A stretch of 64,000 bases of DNA, taken from contig WPIO01000210.1 of NCBI GenBank assembly GCA_009760855.2, positions 188,001 through 252,000 on the forward strand, given 5' to 3'. This stretch comes from Cristatella mucedo (Eukaryota > Bryozoa > Phylactolaemata > Cristatellidae). The notes beneath the pieces are model-generated. The model had not been told where the DNA came from. It saw only the letters and a list, made by a program, of their open reading frames with translations, and searched no databases. Shown piece after piece: positions 23,739-38,195 of this stretch; position 1 is the stretch's first letter, and every line of letters starts with the position of its first letter. The translations under genes were made by a program, and so were the position numbers.

Positions 23739-25325
23739 TCTTATTCTTTCTTAAAAGCCTGGATTAGACACAGAGGTCCTAGCAAACTATCGCCCAGTTT
23801 CCCTTCTTCCGTTCTCATCAAAGATTCTTGAAAAAATTGTTGCTAAGCAGCTGGTTAAACGCATTGAGAATAATGGAATGTCAGAAACATTTCAATCAGG
23901 GTTCAAGAGGCAGCACTCTACTGAAAATGCTCTCCTCCGTGTTAACTATGACATTCTATGTGGCAACGACGACGGGAACTTCACTGCCCTAGCTCTGCTA
24001 GATCTGTCTGCTGCCTTCGACACCATTGATCACGAAGTTCTGCTTGAACGACTGACAACAACGATTGGTCTGGCAGACGAAGCACTGGCGTGGTTTAAAT
24101 CATACTTGTCTGATCGTGTTCAATCCGTGTCGTGTGGAGGTTAGGTCTCACACACGAGAGGGGTCACCCGTGGAGTCTCTCAAGGGTCTGTACTTGGTCC
24201 TTTGCTGTTCGCCATTTATACACAACCTCTGAGAAAAGTGATTGAGGCACACGGAATAGAATATCATTTCTATACTGACGATAATCAGTTGCATTTGTCA
24301 TTCAAATCGTCGGAATCTGTTGTGGCAGCTGAGAAACTGAATGCTTGCCTTGCCGATATTCGATCCTGGATGTCGGAAAACTTCCTGAAATTAAATGAGG
24401 ATAAAACTGAACTGCTGCTCATAGGACTCCCTAAGCGTCTGGCTGGATTAAAAGGCTTTTCTTTTCTTAAAGGTGATGCTGTTGTGCAACCAGCACCACG
24501 TGCTCGAAATTTAGGTGACACATTCGACAGCTGCATCAATTTCAAAAGCTTCATTCAAAAGACTGCCTCTACAGCTAGCCATCACATCCAATCCCTGTCC
24601 AAGATTAGGAGCTTTCTCCCACAGCGGCTTGTAAAAAATTTGACTAGTTGCTTAGTTCTGTCTCGGCTTGATTATTGTAAATCCCTTTTGGCTGGGCTGC
24701 CAAAGAAAGCTATTATGCCACTACAGCGGACAATGAATATGGCTGCAAGGCTAGTCTTTCAAGTCCCAGCGGTTTGAGCACGTGTCTCCCTTGCTGAAAG
24801 AGCTAGGATGGCTGCAGGTTGAGCAAAGGATACAGAGCAAAGTTCTTACACTGACCCATAAGGCCCGCCACGGCTTGGTTCCTTCGTTCCTAGCTGAACT
24901 GCTGCATTAGTTTCAGCCTGTTCGCGCCCTCAGGTCCTCTGTGGACAATAAATTAGCTGTCCCATTCCTCCGCTTAAAGACAGTTGGCGACAGAAGCTTT
25001 AGCTCTGCAGGTCCTAGAATGTGGAACTCGCTTCCACAATTCTTACGCAACGACAACTACTCTCCTGCTGCCGACTATGGCACATCCTTTTCAGCGGTCC
25101 TGAGCTGCTACTTCTATGCTACTCACTACCTCAACGGCTCTTTTGACTCTGCTATGCTTCTCACTTTCTCTTTGTTTCATGAGACGAAGTCTGTTGGCTA
25201 CCGATTGCGTACCGAAAGCCGCTTAGGCTGTGAGTGCGCTATACAAAACTCTCCTGCGTAACACCCACATGGTCTTTATGACTTTGTGGAGTTACTGATG
25301 GAGATACATTACATTACATTACATC
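23739..25325 (+). mobile_element. LINE-B copy, RT to 3' tail
   Basis: RT pieces: FQSGFKRQHSTENALL, motif A LDLSAAFDTIDH, a stop after QSVSCGG (near 24,142), motif [14 protein letters not shown], motif [10 protein letters not shown] and a C-terminal domain that breaks at 24,777. The Ala-to-Thr change in the YADD box and the stop make it a relic. The last frame (24,941-25,261) includes FLRNDNYSPAADYGTSF, a segment found in every LINE-B 3' end here. The tail is a run of ACATT pentamers (about 25,298-25,325). Confidence 0.92.
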
Positions 25326-25329
25326 ACAT

Positions 25330-27600
25330 TAGCGTTAAGAAATTTTTCTACATCCAGGATCGAATGTTGGCAAGGTAAGCATTTAGTTTCCCAGTTGCTG
25401 CAGCAGATTCCGACGGTTTGAATGACAAATACAGCTGAGTATCGTCAGCATAACAGTGAGATCCTATTCCATGGGCCTTAATCACTTTTCCGTGAGGTTG
25501 AGTATAAATGGAGAACAGCAAATGACCGAGTACAGACCCATGAGGGACTTCACATGTCAGGTGTCATGTGTGAGACCTGACGACACGGATTAAACACGAT
25601 CAGAAAAGTACGATTTAAATCACGCCAGTGATTCCTCTGCCAGACGGATCATTGTTCTCAATAGGTAAAGTAGAACAACATGATCAATGGTGTCGATAGC
25701 TGCTGACAGATCTATCAGAGCTAAAGCTGTGACATTCCCGTGATATTTGCCACATAGAAAGTTATTATTAACACGGAGGAGGGCGGTTTCAGTTTAGTGC
25801 TGCCTCTTGAACCCCGATTGCAATTTTTCTGACATTTTATTATTTTCAATTTGTTCAACCAGCTGCTCAGCAAAAATCTTTTCAAGAATTTGCGACAAGA
25901 AAGGAAGAAGGGAAACTGGGCGATAGTTTACATGGACCTCTGTCTAATACAGGCTTTTAAGTATGGGTCTAAAAATGCCGACTTGAAAGACTTGGGGACC
26001 ACCCCTTTTTAATATCTTGGCTATGGTAGGGCTAAGTCTGTCTGCCAGTGAAGACCACAGAGATGACGGTATAGGGTCTTCAGGAGACGAGATCTTTTTA
26101 CTAGACTTTATTAAGCTAGCCAAATCGCATGCAAAAACCTCGTAAAACCTTTTAAGGAAGGTTGCAGGTTGTGACACAGCAATTGCTTTAGTCGGAGGGG
26201 GCTTCACGGAGGCATGAATGTGTACAATTTTTACAGCAAAGACGGCTGAAAACCTATCGGCTGAACCCTTAATATCTGGGAAGTCACACTTCTCAGCTTT
26301 GGCCAGTACATGGTTTACTGTCTTATAAATCTGTCTATAGTACGACAGGCAGGAACTCAGCTTTCGTGTTGAAAAAAGAAGCCCTGGCGGCTTTTTTAAG
26401 CTTCCGGGTGTAAACTCGATGGAAGTCTTTGAAATTGACAAAATCTGCATCGGACCCCGATTTCTTGAAGCGAAGTTTGAACCTGTGCTTAACCCGGCGC
26501 ATCTTTACGAATTGTTTTCTAAATTGAAAGGTATCTCCACGACTTTGTACACGGATAGAATGTACAGAAGCATGCTCTTCTTACGAAATGACAACTACTC
26601 TCCTACTGCCGAGTATGGCACATCCTTTTCAGCGGTTCTGAACTGCTACTTCTATGCTACTCACTACCTCAACGGCTCTCCTGACTCTGCTATACTTACC
26701 ACTTTCTCTTTGTTGCGTGAGACGAAGTCTGCTGGCTACCGAATGCGTACCGAAAGCCGCTGAGGCTGTGAGTGCGCTATACAAAACTCTCCTACGTAAC
26801 ACCCACATGGTCTTTATGACTTTGTGGAGTTGCAGACGGAGATACATCACATTACATTGCATGCTGGTCAAGAGCACTCCTGAGTGTGATGTTCACTGCA
26901 CCAGTGAGCGTTTCGACGCTGCCGGTCGAGTCTGAATGTAGATCAAGAAGGCTTGCACAGATTTCAGAAACTTGTTTATGCCAATGCTTCGCAAGTTACG
27001 TCGCTTGACAAGTTCGACATTACCCTGTACGTAAGAGGGAGCACGAACAGTAAACGAGATCGAGCAATGATCTAGAGGGTCAGTGGGCACACCACGAGGT
27101 CAGTGAGGAGAATATCCTTAGTGATCACGAGATCTAGGATATGGCCACCGACGTGGGTGGTATGATTAACGTGTTGGACCAAACTAAAATTCTCCAGACA
27201 GTCAAGAAATGAGCGGAACTAGCTGTTGATAGGGTAGTCAACGTGAATATTGAAGTCTTCTGCAATCAGTAACGGTCTGCCACACACAAATATTTTAGAG
27301 AGGAACTCTGAAAACTCCTCAATAAACAAGTTTAGACAGCCAGAAGGGGGCCAGTATATCACAATAGTGAGAGGTATAGTCTTTGATAAAGACCTGATTG
27401 CAACCGATTCAAACGATGGCGCATGCGAAAAACTACACATCTTATAGCCAGACAATTCGCGAGCAACAATTGCATCCCTGCCACCAACATTGTCAGAACG
27501 CATGGACTGATAGAATGAGAACCGGGTGGAGTGGTCTCAGATAAACAGCTACTGGAACAAGGAGTCATCCACGTTTCGGTAAGCTTGCCTCGAGATACAT
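25330..27600 (-). mobile_element. LINE-B copy, endonuclease and RT N-terminal half, interrupted
   Basis: Minus strand: a decayed endonuclease (27,600-26,890) contains KLTETWMTPCSSS, IVIYWPPSGC and LLIAEDFNIHVD, the last matching the conserved GDFN-type motif of APE endonucleases. After an inserted fragment (26,577-26,858), the linker and RT start follow, with EDPIPSSLW in the 168-residue frame at 26,450-25,944, then frameshifted RT to about 25,330. The RT C-terminus is missing. Confidence 0.88.
26577..26858 (+). mobile_element. LINE-B 3' fragment inserted in antisense LINE-B
   Basis: A 5'-truncated plus-strand copy of the LINE-B 3' end (FLRNDNYSPTAEYGTSF, tail ACATCACATTACATT). GCATGCT occurs on both sides (26,570-26,576 and 26,859-26,865), which fits a 7-bp target duplication. 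Confidence 0.8.
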
Positions 27601-27606
27601 TACATA

Positions 27607-27775
27607 TCTGTATTTTCAGGCTGATCCTGTGCTTATCACTAGTAACCATGTTATGCTGGTTGTTATCGAGTGAGCTAACACTAACCATCCGATCGCGCTT
27701 CCTTTTTAGCAACTAAAGTTACTATAAAGAGATTGAGTTCTTTGAAGGCACTATATAAAAGAGTATTTTGCTCCT
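27607..27775 (+). mobile_element. LINE-A 3' UTR fragment
   Basis: Matches the LINE-A 3' UTR (GGCTGATCCTGTGC, ACTAGTAACCATGTTAT) and a diverged hairpin (AAAGAGATTGAGTTCTTTGA). No coding sequence. It lies next to the 5' edge of the LINE-B endonuclease remnant. Confidence 0.75.
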
Positions 27776-28335
27776 GTCTACTTAAGTCTTTGGTGTATAC
27801 CTCATCAATACCGGGCTGCGGTAAAAGACTTAGGGGAGACTTAACAAAGATTCGACAGCCAAACGTGGTCCTACTGCTTGGCCACGACTAAGGGAAGGCT
27901 TAGCAACCGACCAATCATACGTACCGTCAAGGGCCTTATCTTCTTTGATGCCTTGAAAAGCATGGCTGACAATTCAAGCAACAAATCATCGAAGCGTTCA
28001 ACGAAAGTCCCACTTTATGGAAACCAGCAAGCCAGGAGGTCGTGCATAAATCATAAGAGGCGGCAGTCGACGAAGGGACTCGTGGAAGGTTGAACGGCAC
28101 AGGGAGATGGATCTAGGAGGGCGATTTTCTACCTCCCGAGAATAGCATCTTCGAAGTGAACATCCTAGGTGGATCGACTAAAATACAATTTTCAGATAGA
28201 TACTGACCATATAAACCTACTACAAAAAAGACCGAAGTAGACTACAAGTAACTAGGAAATAAGGTTCTCACATTGTACAAAACTTAGTGCATTTCTGCCT
28301 GCTCTTTCTCTGGGCCTCAAGCAAATATACATAAC
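27776..28335. other. No recognised feature
   Basis: The 71-residue plus frame at 27,878-28,093 has no recognised motif. This may be an unrecognised 5' part of LINE-B. Confidence 0.35.
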
Positions 28336-28337
28336 TA

Positions 28338-28810
28338 AACGCTTGACATAGCACCCTCGGATAAGTTAATCTCCTTCTAGGCATTTTACAGTTGCTTCAT
28401 CGGAAGCACGATTGAATGATAAGTAGTAGCATGCTCACAAATCAACAAGAATACCATGGTTAGATGTGACATGCACACGGTCAGCATGCAAGTGTTGTTA
28501 GTGGTTGCATGCACAGTGGCAGCACCCATAAGCACATAACGGACGAATCGCAGGGACCCACGAAATGCTGTGAGAAATAGATTCGCTTTTAGTTTCTTTT
28601 TAAATGTGGTCAAGTCAGAAAATGTCGTGAGCAAGTCTGGAGTGAGTTCCAGGCTTTAGGGGCATGCGAACGCACGGTCTCCAAAGGATTTGAGTTTTGA
28701 TTCCTAAGAGTGAGTGGCACCATGCTTAGCCTGGTGGGGCAGTAAATCTCATAGGTAGGCTGGAGTTAAAGAATGAAGTAACCTAAAGTAAGTAAAAATA
28801 CCTTCAAGTC
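28338..28810 (-). mobile_element. LINE-A 3' fragment
   Basis: Minus strand: decayed RT C-terminal tail (LTTFKKKLKANLFLTAFRGSL), 3' UTR and a partly eroded hairpin (about 28,345-28,390). It is truncated at the 5' side. Confidence 0.85.
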
Positions 28811-29275
28811 TGATGCACCAAAGATACCGGCGGGTATTCAAGGTGCTACTAACGGTTTTAAATGGACCTCTAAGAGCGTACGTAAATTGCAAAACATTTT
28901 CGCATGAAGGGAAATCCCACAATTCAAAAAAGAATGCTAATCCAGGCGACTTCATAATCAATACAGTCGGCCTCAGTATGCCGACACTTACCAGGATGGC
29001 GTTGAGAGTTTTGCTTCATAGGCCCGACCAGTCAAGTTGCAGTACATTGTCAAATATCTGTTCAAGGTTCACATAAATAGTTAGAGGCCTTCAGTCAGGC
29101 CTTTTCTTTCATTTGATGATTGCATCATAATACCCTTTTAAAGGCTTTTAATCAGAAATACAGATTATATAAAATTAAATTTAATGCTCGGTAAACCTCT
29201 TAGACTATGTTAAGTTAATTTGGATATAGTTTGGATATAGTTGGATATAGTTTCTATTATTAATGATAAGTAATT
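28811..29275. other. No recognised feature
   Basis: Short frames only. The segment becomes AT-rich toward the AAATAT array. Confidence 0.35.
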
Positions 29276-29277
29276 AA

Positions 29278-29475
29278 TAATAAATAATAAATATAAATAT
29301 AAATATAAATAAATATAAATATAAATATAAATATAAATATAAATATAAATATAAATATAAATATAAATATAAATATAAATATAAATATAAATATAAATAT
29401 AAATATAAATATAAATATAAATATAAATATAAATATAAATATATATAAATATAAATATAAATATATAAAAATAAA
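29278..29475. repeat. (AAATAT)n hexanucleotide array, about 200 bp
   Basis: Nearly perfect AAATAT units (TATAAATATAAATATAAATA) with a few slips. GGATATAGTTT-type repeats lie on both sides (29,220-29,250 and 29,498-29,530). Minus-strand frames read Tyr/Ile/Leu repeats and are not genes. Confidence 0.96.
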
Positions 29476-29530
29476 TACAAATAATAATAATAAGTAATTT
29501 GGATATAGTTTCTTTGGATATAGTTTCCTT

Positions 29531-31289
29531 AAAGCGAATTTTTCTGGCCCCCAGATAAAGTATAGGCAAAAAGCTGAGCCGACTGATACATTATCATCTT
29601 TTTACTAGCAGCAGAGCCCAAAATTACTTTCACAACTAATTAAAGCGAAAAATAAAAACTGTCTGCTTCCTGACTCATATTCCTAACATGCACGAGTCAC
29701 GTGCTCAGCATCAGTCACGCCGAAGGGGTCGGAGCATCCCTCCTCGGAGAGCTGCTGCAAACCATGGCGACCTCGGATTAGGAGTCGGTGCATCCATCCT
29801 GCGGTTATCAGCCTCAAACAAGGCACCCGTCTGGTGAGTAGCCAAAAACTGCGGCAACTTTGCACGGCTCCTTGCACCTCCTCAGTGAGCCACCTCTACG
29901 GCTGACAACTTAAAAATCTTCCTGGTCGTTCGTTTGGACTTATGATATAAAGATGCTGCTAAGAGCAAACTCCGAAAACAATCAGAAAATTTAAATTGAA
30001 TTACTGTGCACTCCTATACGGTGGCAGCACACTTCATGTCGCAATTCCAAAATTTACTTCCGTGAGTCTATTTAATTCTTTCCTTCTGCTTATAATGTGC
30101 ACAATATAGTTGCAGAAGCTGTCAATAATTAATTAGTTTCTAGAAGATCGATCTTCATGCTGCTGGGATTGAATCCAGAATTTACACTTAGATAGTCACA
30201 AAGACACGATCTAGGTTGCTCACACCGTAAATGATAACATCGTAAATTAAATAAACATTGTATCGAGGCATCATGAGATTTAACTTTGTAAATACCCTCG
30301 TACGAATGTAAAGGTCTGTGCATGAGTAGCCAGATTTATGCAATATAAGGAAATAGTGACTTACAAATTGTTTTTGCTCTATTATGGCATATTGTAAAAA
30401 TATATATTTATGCCTAGCATTGAGTTCTTTTGATTCCATAATCACTGTCACTTTTTGATGCAGACCGTTTTCAGGTACGCCTGCTGCCTGAACGGTTTTT
30501 ATCTGCCTTAGAGTTATTTGCGGCTGAAAGTTGGCACTTTACCAGGAGGCAACTGAGGCTACCTTTTTATCACACGTTCAATTTCCAGAGAGATATAATG
30601 CTCACTTAGGGTGTGATTGAAATGCTTTTTTACAATTCATAATAAGCAATTCTATACAAGGACACTATGCAAACCTATAACTAAACATGTAAGCCCCCAA
30701 TTTAGTAATTGCGATATATATTATGAAATAGCGAGCACAGTAAGTTCAGCTGGTGCTTTTTTGAGTTCATGTGCTCGGGCAATTAATGGAGGCAACATAA
30801 TTATTAAATAATAATATTACAAGTATTAAATATTAAAATTAACACGGGCCAAATATAGCAAACACTGTATAACGGGATTGTCATGAGTAAAGTCCCATAA
30901 CACATTTTTTCCAACTATTTGAATGAAATGTCTATTAAAAACCAGGAACTACTAGTCTGTCATCAGATAACTTCCTCCCTGGGCTGGGGAGCGGCCGAGG
31001 GCGACACTAAGCGCAGTGTGGACCTTTACTAAGCTAACTTCTTTGTAATACCTTCGGGTATTCAGCAGATTTCTTAGCTTCGATCGTGCATGCGCTGTCC
31101 CAGGATATTCTACTCAAAATTGAACCTGCTCAGCGTAATTTTCGTTGTCGCCATTAGTCAACTCCAACCATCGATTCGTACCTACCTACTGCTTTGGCGG
31201 TAAGTACGAGCCTCCCTATGTCCTGAGTTCGCCTTATCAACCGCTCAACTATCAAATCTATGAATTGTGTGGTGGTTAGGTCTCTTAGG
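29531..31289. other. No recognised gene
   Basis: Short frames on both strands without motifs. An AT-rich run lies at about 30,795-30,840. Confidence 0.4.
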
Positions 31290-31354
31290 TAACTTAGTGA
31301 ATCCATCAGTATGAGAGTCATGCACAACTTCAAATGGGGGTATAATTTGCTAAA
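31290..31354 (+). repeat. 65-bp direct repeat, left copy
   Basis: Almost identical to 32,266-32,329: two substitutions early on and one substitution with a one-base gap near CAAATGGGGG. It contains GAATCCATCAGTATGAGAGT. The two copies bracket a LINE-B relic and a SINE-B. Confidence 0.9.
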
Positions 31355-32035
31355 GTGGTTTAAATCGCAGTTGTCTGATTGTTTTCCATCCATGTCGTGT
31401 GCTGGTTAGGTCTGATCCACCACTACATTCACCTATGGAATCCGACAACGGTCAGTCCTTGGCTATTATCTATTGATACCAAACCTCCGGGAAAGGTTAT
31501 TTAGGCTCATGCAATCGGCTACATCCTAAATGCTGACGATAGGTGGCTGTATTTATATTTTAAATTACAAGACTTTGCTGCTGCGACTAACAGCCTTAGC
31601 GCTTGCCTTGCCGACATTCCGTTCCCGACGTCAGTCTTGCAGACATTCCATTCCTTTTAGTCAGCGACGTTAGAGCAGAACTGCTATTGATAGCACACCT
31701 GTGTGTGTTAGGGGACTAAATGATTTTCCAATGGTGATACTGCTATGCAACAGCTGCCTTATGTTCTAAATATAGATGTCGTCTTCGAAAATTCCAAAAT
31801 TGTGAAGTTTTTATTAGAAAGGCTGCCTCCATGGCTAGTCATCACGTCCGATCCCCAGCTAAGATTAGGGACTGTCTACGTCCGGGTATTGCAAGAGATT
31901 CAAATAGTTCGCTGCTTCTGTTCCAGCTGCACCGAAAGCCACTCAGGCTTTAAGTTCGCCAAAGATACCTATCCTGAGTAACACCCCCTTAGTATACAAG
32001 GCTTTGTTGAGTTAAACATAAAGATACATTGACAT
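31350..32035 (+). mobile_element. Decayed LINE-B fragment
   Basis: It begins within the RT (GTGGTTTAAATCGCAGTTGT, matching 24,089 onward) and runs through degraded RT to a LINE-B 3' end (GGCTTTGTTGAGTT, GATACATTGACATC). No frame survives. Confidence 0.75.
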
Positions 32036-32040
32036 CAGTT

Positions 32041-32170
32041 GTTTTGGTCCAGTGGTTAAGGTGCTTGCCCCGATTGAAGTCTGGCTAAGGTCATTGGGTC
32101 GAGCCCAGAGGCATGCGTGAGGCGCTTGAGTAGAGAGTAAGTTCTTTTGGAGCGTTATAGAAATTAAATT
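32041..32170 (+). mobile_element. SINE-B copy
   Basis: The tRNA-like head has a box A region (AGTGGTTAAGGTGCTTGCCC) and a box B-like GGGTCGAGCCC. The tail GGCGCTTGAGTAGAGAGTAA and TTCTTTTGGAGCG matches the LINE-A 3' hairpin. It starts directly after the LINE-B tail. Confidence 0.82.
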
Positions 32171-32265
32171 TATTCTTTTAATTACATCAGAAGATCACAT
32201 ACATTCAATGATGACTGGGTAAATAAATCAACCTCTCTAATCAGCCTGGTGTGTAAGTAAGTTCA

Positions 32266-32329
32266 TAACTTAATGAATCCATCAGTATGAGAGTCATACA
32301 CAACTTCAAAAGGGGTATAATTTGCTAAA
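32266..32329 (+). repeat. 65-bp direct repeat, right copy
   Basis: Partner of 31,290-31,354. It is much better conserved than the LINE-B relic between the copies. Confidence 0.9.
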
Positions 32330-33475
32330 CTGAATATTTAGCTGGAATGTGCACTATCTCAGTTAAAATAACCTCACCATACATGCCTTTGGTTAGCGAT
32401 GGACATGCATACACCAAATTTGCCAATCTCTATTCTCGGTTATGATACGGTTTACTGAAACTAAAAGACTGTCAGCACCTCTGGTTCACTCAGTGAAAAC
32501 AACGCAAACGTTGATTCGCAACCGCTTGCTGAAGAACAATTTTCATAAAGTAGACGCTTGCTCATGTCATAAGAACATAAGTTTAGTATTGGTATAGGTT
32601 TTCATTTTTACTCTTATACAAATTTCGCCGCATCAGCTTAAAACTTGAAGCTTGGCAGCCGTTGGGGCGGGCTCACCGGCTAGGTCTGGGGACACTCAGC
32701 TCACCTTGACCAGAAAAGTTGAAGTTTTCTGACTAAGGTACGCAAGCTAATGTTCAAATACCCATTATTAAATGTATAATAAACATTCGTTTACCCTAAT
32801 GGACCATCGAGTTTTGAATTGGGAAGGAAACGTGCAAATTGAGCACAATCTATGCGTTTTCATCGCAGAGAACAGAGAGAAAAAGAAGCGACAGAAGTAC
32901 CCGGTCAGTGCTGCATGGCGAAGACTTTCGAGAGTAATAAATTCTTCACAGCAATAAACTGGAGAAGCGCAGGAGCTACGAGCTATCAAATCTCAGCAGA
33001 TACTAAGCATACGACGAGGTCAAACGCAGAAAGAGACCGAAGGTAATATTGGAGTGCTTCCCAGGTGGGTTCTCGGTGTGGAGTCATTGTTGGACAGTAA
33101 GCGAAGCTCACCAGCAGCTAGACTCAGCTTGCTACTTGGTCTGCGTCTCGTCACGCTCGTATTGTAATGCGGCAAGCAATTTCCATGTGATTTTATGGGC
33201 ATAAGCTAAAAAAATAAGCCCGTAGGAGCGGCAATGGCTCACTCGACTCAGTTTTTGGTTTTCATTATGACTGGCTAGTATGTAAAGAAAAGTATTAAAC
33301 TACATAGTTTTGAATCTGCATGAGTCCACCAGTCCACCCGTAAGTTCGTAAACACAAGTTAACGAGGTTACTTGTAATTTGTGCCCCTTTTGATTTTATA
33401 TCTTTAAAATGATGGCACATTAATGGTACTTGTTATTTCAAGAATTTCAGGGAGATTATTTGGTGATTTATACAT
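32330..33475. other. No recognised feature
   Basis: Short overlapping frames at 32,770-33,200 on both strands have no recognised domain. Confidence 0.4.
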
Positions 33476-33477
33476 AT

Positions 33478-34830
<1,353 letters not shown>

Positions 34831-34831
34831 A

Positions 34832-35935
34832 AATAATAATAAAAATAATGATTGCTAAAGCATCCTCAGAGAACTCAATGTATTTCAAGGCGCTTTACAT
34901 TTTTGAAAAGGAAACACAATCAAATGGTTAGTAGTAGCATGCTCACTAAACAACAAGAATAACATGGTTAGGGGTGACATGCACAGCATCAGCATGCATA
35001 GTGTGTTTGGTGGCAGCATGCTCAATGCCAGTACGCATAAGCATATAAGGGTCAAATCACAGGGACCCACTGAATGCTGTGCTAAATAGATGTCTTTAGC
35101 TTCTTTTTAAATGTGGTCAAGTCAGGGCAAGTCGGGATTGAGGTCCAGGCTTTGGGAGCATACAAACTAAATGCACGGTCTGTAAAGGATTCGATGTTTG
35201 TACGAGGTATAGGTAAACACTTAGATTCCGCAAAGAGGGTGTTACTATGCTTAGCCTGGTGGAGCAGTTGATCTAATTGGTAGGATGGAGCCAAACAATT
35301 AAGCAACCCAAAAGTGAGTGACACAATTTTGAAGTCGATGCGTTGCTTGACTGGTAGCCAGTGCAGGTCAGCAAGAAGTGATGTGATGTGACAGCGACGA
35401 CGCTCACGACAGTCAAGCCTAGCTGCAGAGGTTTTCGCCAACTGTAAGCCCTGCCCTGGCTGCATAGGCCGGTAAACAAGCAAGAGTTGACTTACAGAAG
35501 TCAAGACAGGATGTTGCAAATGCATAGACCAACTTAGATGTAGTATTTCTGTCTCAACGAGCCCGATTTTTTTTCAAAGTTACGGAGCTGAAGGTAGGTA
35601 GACTTGATTGTGGAGCTGATTCGGCCGTTTATCAAAATGTCACTTCGGAACATGACACATAGATTGCGTGCAGATTCAGCGGGATATATATATATATATT
35701 TATATAGAGCCCCAAAAGAACTTAATCTCTATTCAGGCGCTTCACATATGCCAAGGGGCTCAAGCCCACGACCTCAGCCATACCTTGGTCGGGGCAAGCA
35801 CCTTAACCACTGACCAAACCAGCTTGGCAGTTATGGTGGTTGAACCAATTTTGAGCGTTGGCCTTTCCGATTTCTGAATTACACTTGGTTTGCCCATAAC
35901 TAGTAAGCTAGTTTTATCACCATTAAGCTCACAAT
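34832..35935 (-). mobile_element. LINE-A copy, RT C-terminal half to 3' end, split by SINE-B
   Basis: Minus strand: the end of the RT (KLVLDDKT-region remnants, about 35,930-35,830), a SINE-B insertion, then the C-terminal domain with LHWLPVKQRIDFKIVSLTF (about 35,680-35,080), 3' UTR and hairpin (about 34,855-34,905). Frameshifted. Confidence 0.88.
35684..35825 (-). mobile_element. SINE-B copy inside LINE-A
   Basis: The plus strand shows the reversed tail (CTTAATCTCTATTCAGGCGC), then GGGGCTCAAGCCC (box B region), then CTTGGTCGGGGCAAGCACCTT (box A side). The LINE-A reading resumes on the far side. An AT run sits at the tail end (35,684-35,705). Confidence 0.85.
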
Positions 35936-36022
35936 TTAATTGCAGCTAAGCTTCATGAGTTAATCAAGTTGCAGCTAAATTGATCATTATGAATACTGCT
36001 TTCTCCTGCTCACTCACATCAT

Positions 36023-36250
<228 letters not shown>

Positions 36251-36589
36251 CGGAGAAAAAGACCCACACTTTTTAAAGCAACTTAGTCTGCTGCATTGAA
36301 GCGCACGAAGGTATCGTGTGAATGTAATGTATTCGACTCTCTCCTGTGTCCGCCCGTGCGTATTTAGAATGGGTAGGACGTCCATATTTTTAGCACTTGC
36401 CTCTTGGCAGATTATTTCAGCTACACAGGAAATCAATTCGGTCTGCAATTTTTCTAAATTGCCGTTCGCTGATCTTGCTTGCCGATCGTTAAAGAGGCCA
36501 AAGGTATCACTTATACAAAGGTATCATTATAATAGGATCTTTCAAAAATGTTTACTTTGGTGCGAAATGAACTGATGGATGCGAGACTG

Positions 36590-37010
<421 letters not shown>

Positions 37011-37935
37011 TGGATAACGTAAACACTTTCCTGTGGACAAGAAGAAAGTAGTTCGCTACAGGGCTACAGGGACAAACGCTGACTCATTGCTATCGTATAT
37101 CGCTCGGTGAGCCGATACGGCCCGAATGCAGTACCAAACGAACGGGTACGCAGCCAGTGCGCCCGTTGGGACGGGCGGAGAGGTGTGAGTCCGGCTGGAG
37201 AGGAAAAACAGTGGTGATGCGGTGTAGCGGCGCCCACAAGCGCACTGAAAAGCTTAACCTCGTCTACGTAGGGAGTAAACCTACCTTATCACCTCCGAGA
37301 CTTTTAAAAAAAGTGATATGGTTAGTGCTGCGCTCAGGATATCGAGTACTGCGTCGCTGCAAGTAGCGTGTTTCGAGCTTCAGCTCTCTTCCCATTACAA
37401 GCATTAGCCGCTACTTATACTACCGAGGGTAGCATTGACAGACACACCCAAAACAGACACTGTTTCTTATATGCTTAAATGCAGACACACACACACACAT
37501 ATATATATATATATTTATATATGTGTGATCTGAGAAGTATGGCCTTGAAATCAGCATGATGCATTCGTATATATAGCGCTAGAAATCAGCTGTGCTCCTC
37601 TCATATCTATGGGCACCAAAGGCCTGCGACCGTGACCTATCAAAGCGGTCTGCTGTTGGCGGCCGGGAGGATTTTCACGGGACGCCACCGAGACAGCGGG
37701 AGCGAGTTTTTGCTTGATAATGTTTACAAGACATTAGCATTTCACAGTTACAAGTAGTTGATCTACATTCCAAGTGGAGCTATGACTGAGCTTTGTCGCT
37801 AGCAGGCGATTTTATTTGGAGCTATCAGGAAGAGCTGCTTGTAGGCTTGACCAAGTTCGGATGAACATTTCAATCAATTGCTCTCCTATAACTCAAGTAG
37901 GGTGCTAAGGTAAGCTATTGGTTTTGGGTTTCGTT
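37011..37935. other. No recognised gene; short AC/AT microsatellite
   Basis: A moderately GC-rich stretch at 37,140-37,260 holds a 69-residue plus frame with no known motif. An (AC)n(AT)n tract is at about 37,484-37,522. Confidence 0.45.
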
Positions 37936-37937
37936 CT

Positions 37938-38195
37938 TTAAATGAAACTTAAAGATGCCTTCAAAGCTTTCATCGATGTCCTCGTGCTGTATTGCATGCT
38001 GACACTGTGCAGGCGGCCACCAGCCATGCTTGCATGCTGACCCAGTGCATGTCACCCTAACCGTGTTATTCTGGTTGTTTATTGAGCATGCTACCACTAA
38101 TCATTCGATCGTTTTTATTTTGCAGCAATGTAAAGCGCCGAGAAAGAGATCGAGTTCTCTGAGTGTGCTTTATCAAGTGTATTATTATTAGTATG
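37938..38195 (+). mobile_element. LINE-A 3' UTR fragment
   Basis: It contains the last codons of LINE-A (decayed) and the 3' UTR (GCATGCTGACCCAGTGCATG), the hairpin (AAAGCGCCGAGAAAGAGATC) and the TATTATTATTAG tail. Confidence 0.85.

Noticed and set aside
29210-29569. Tyr/Ile-rich membrane-like proteins on the minus strand
   Set aside because: Translation of the AAATAT array.
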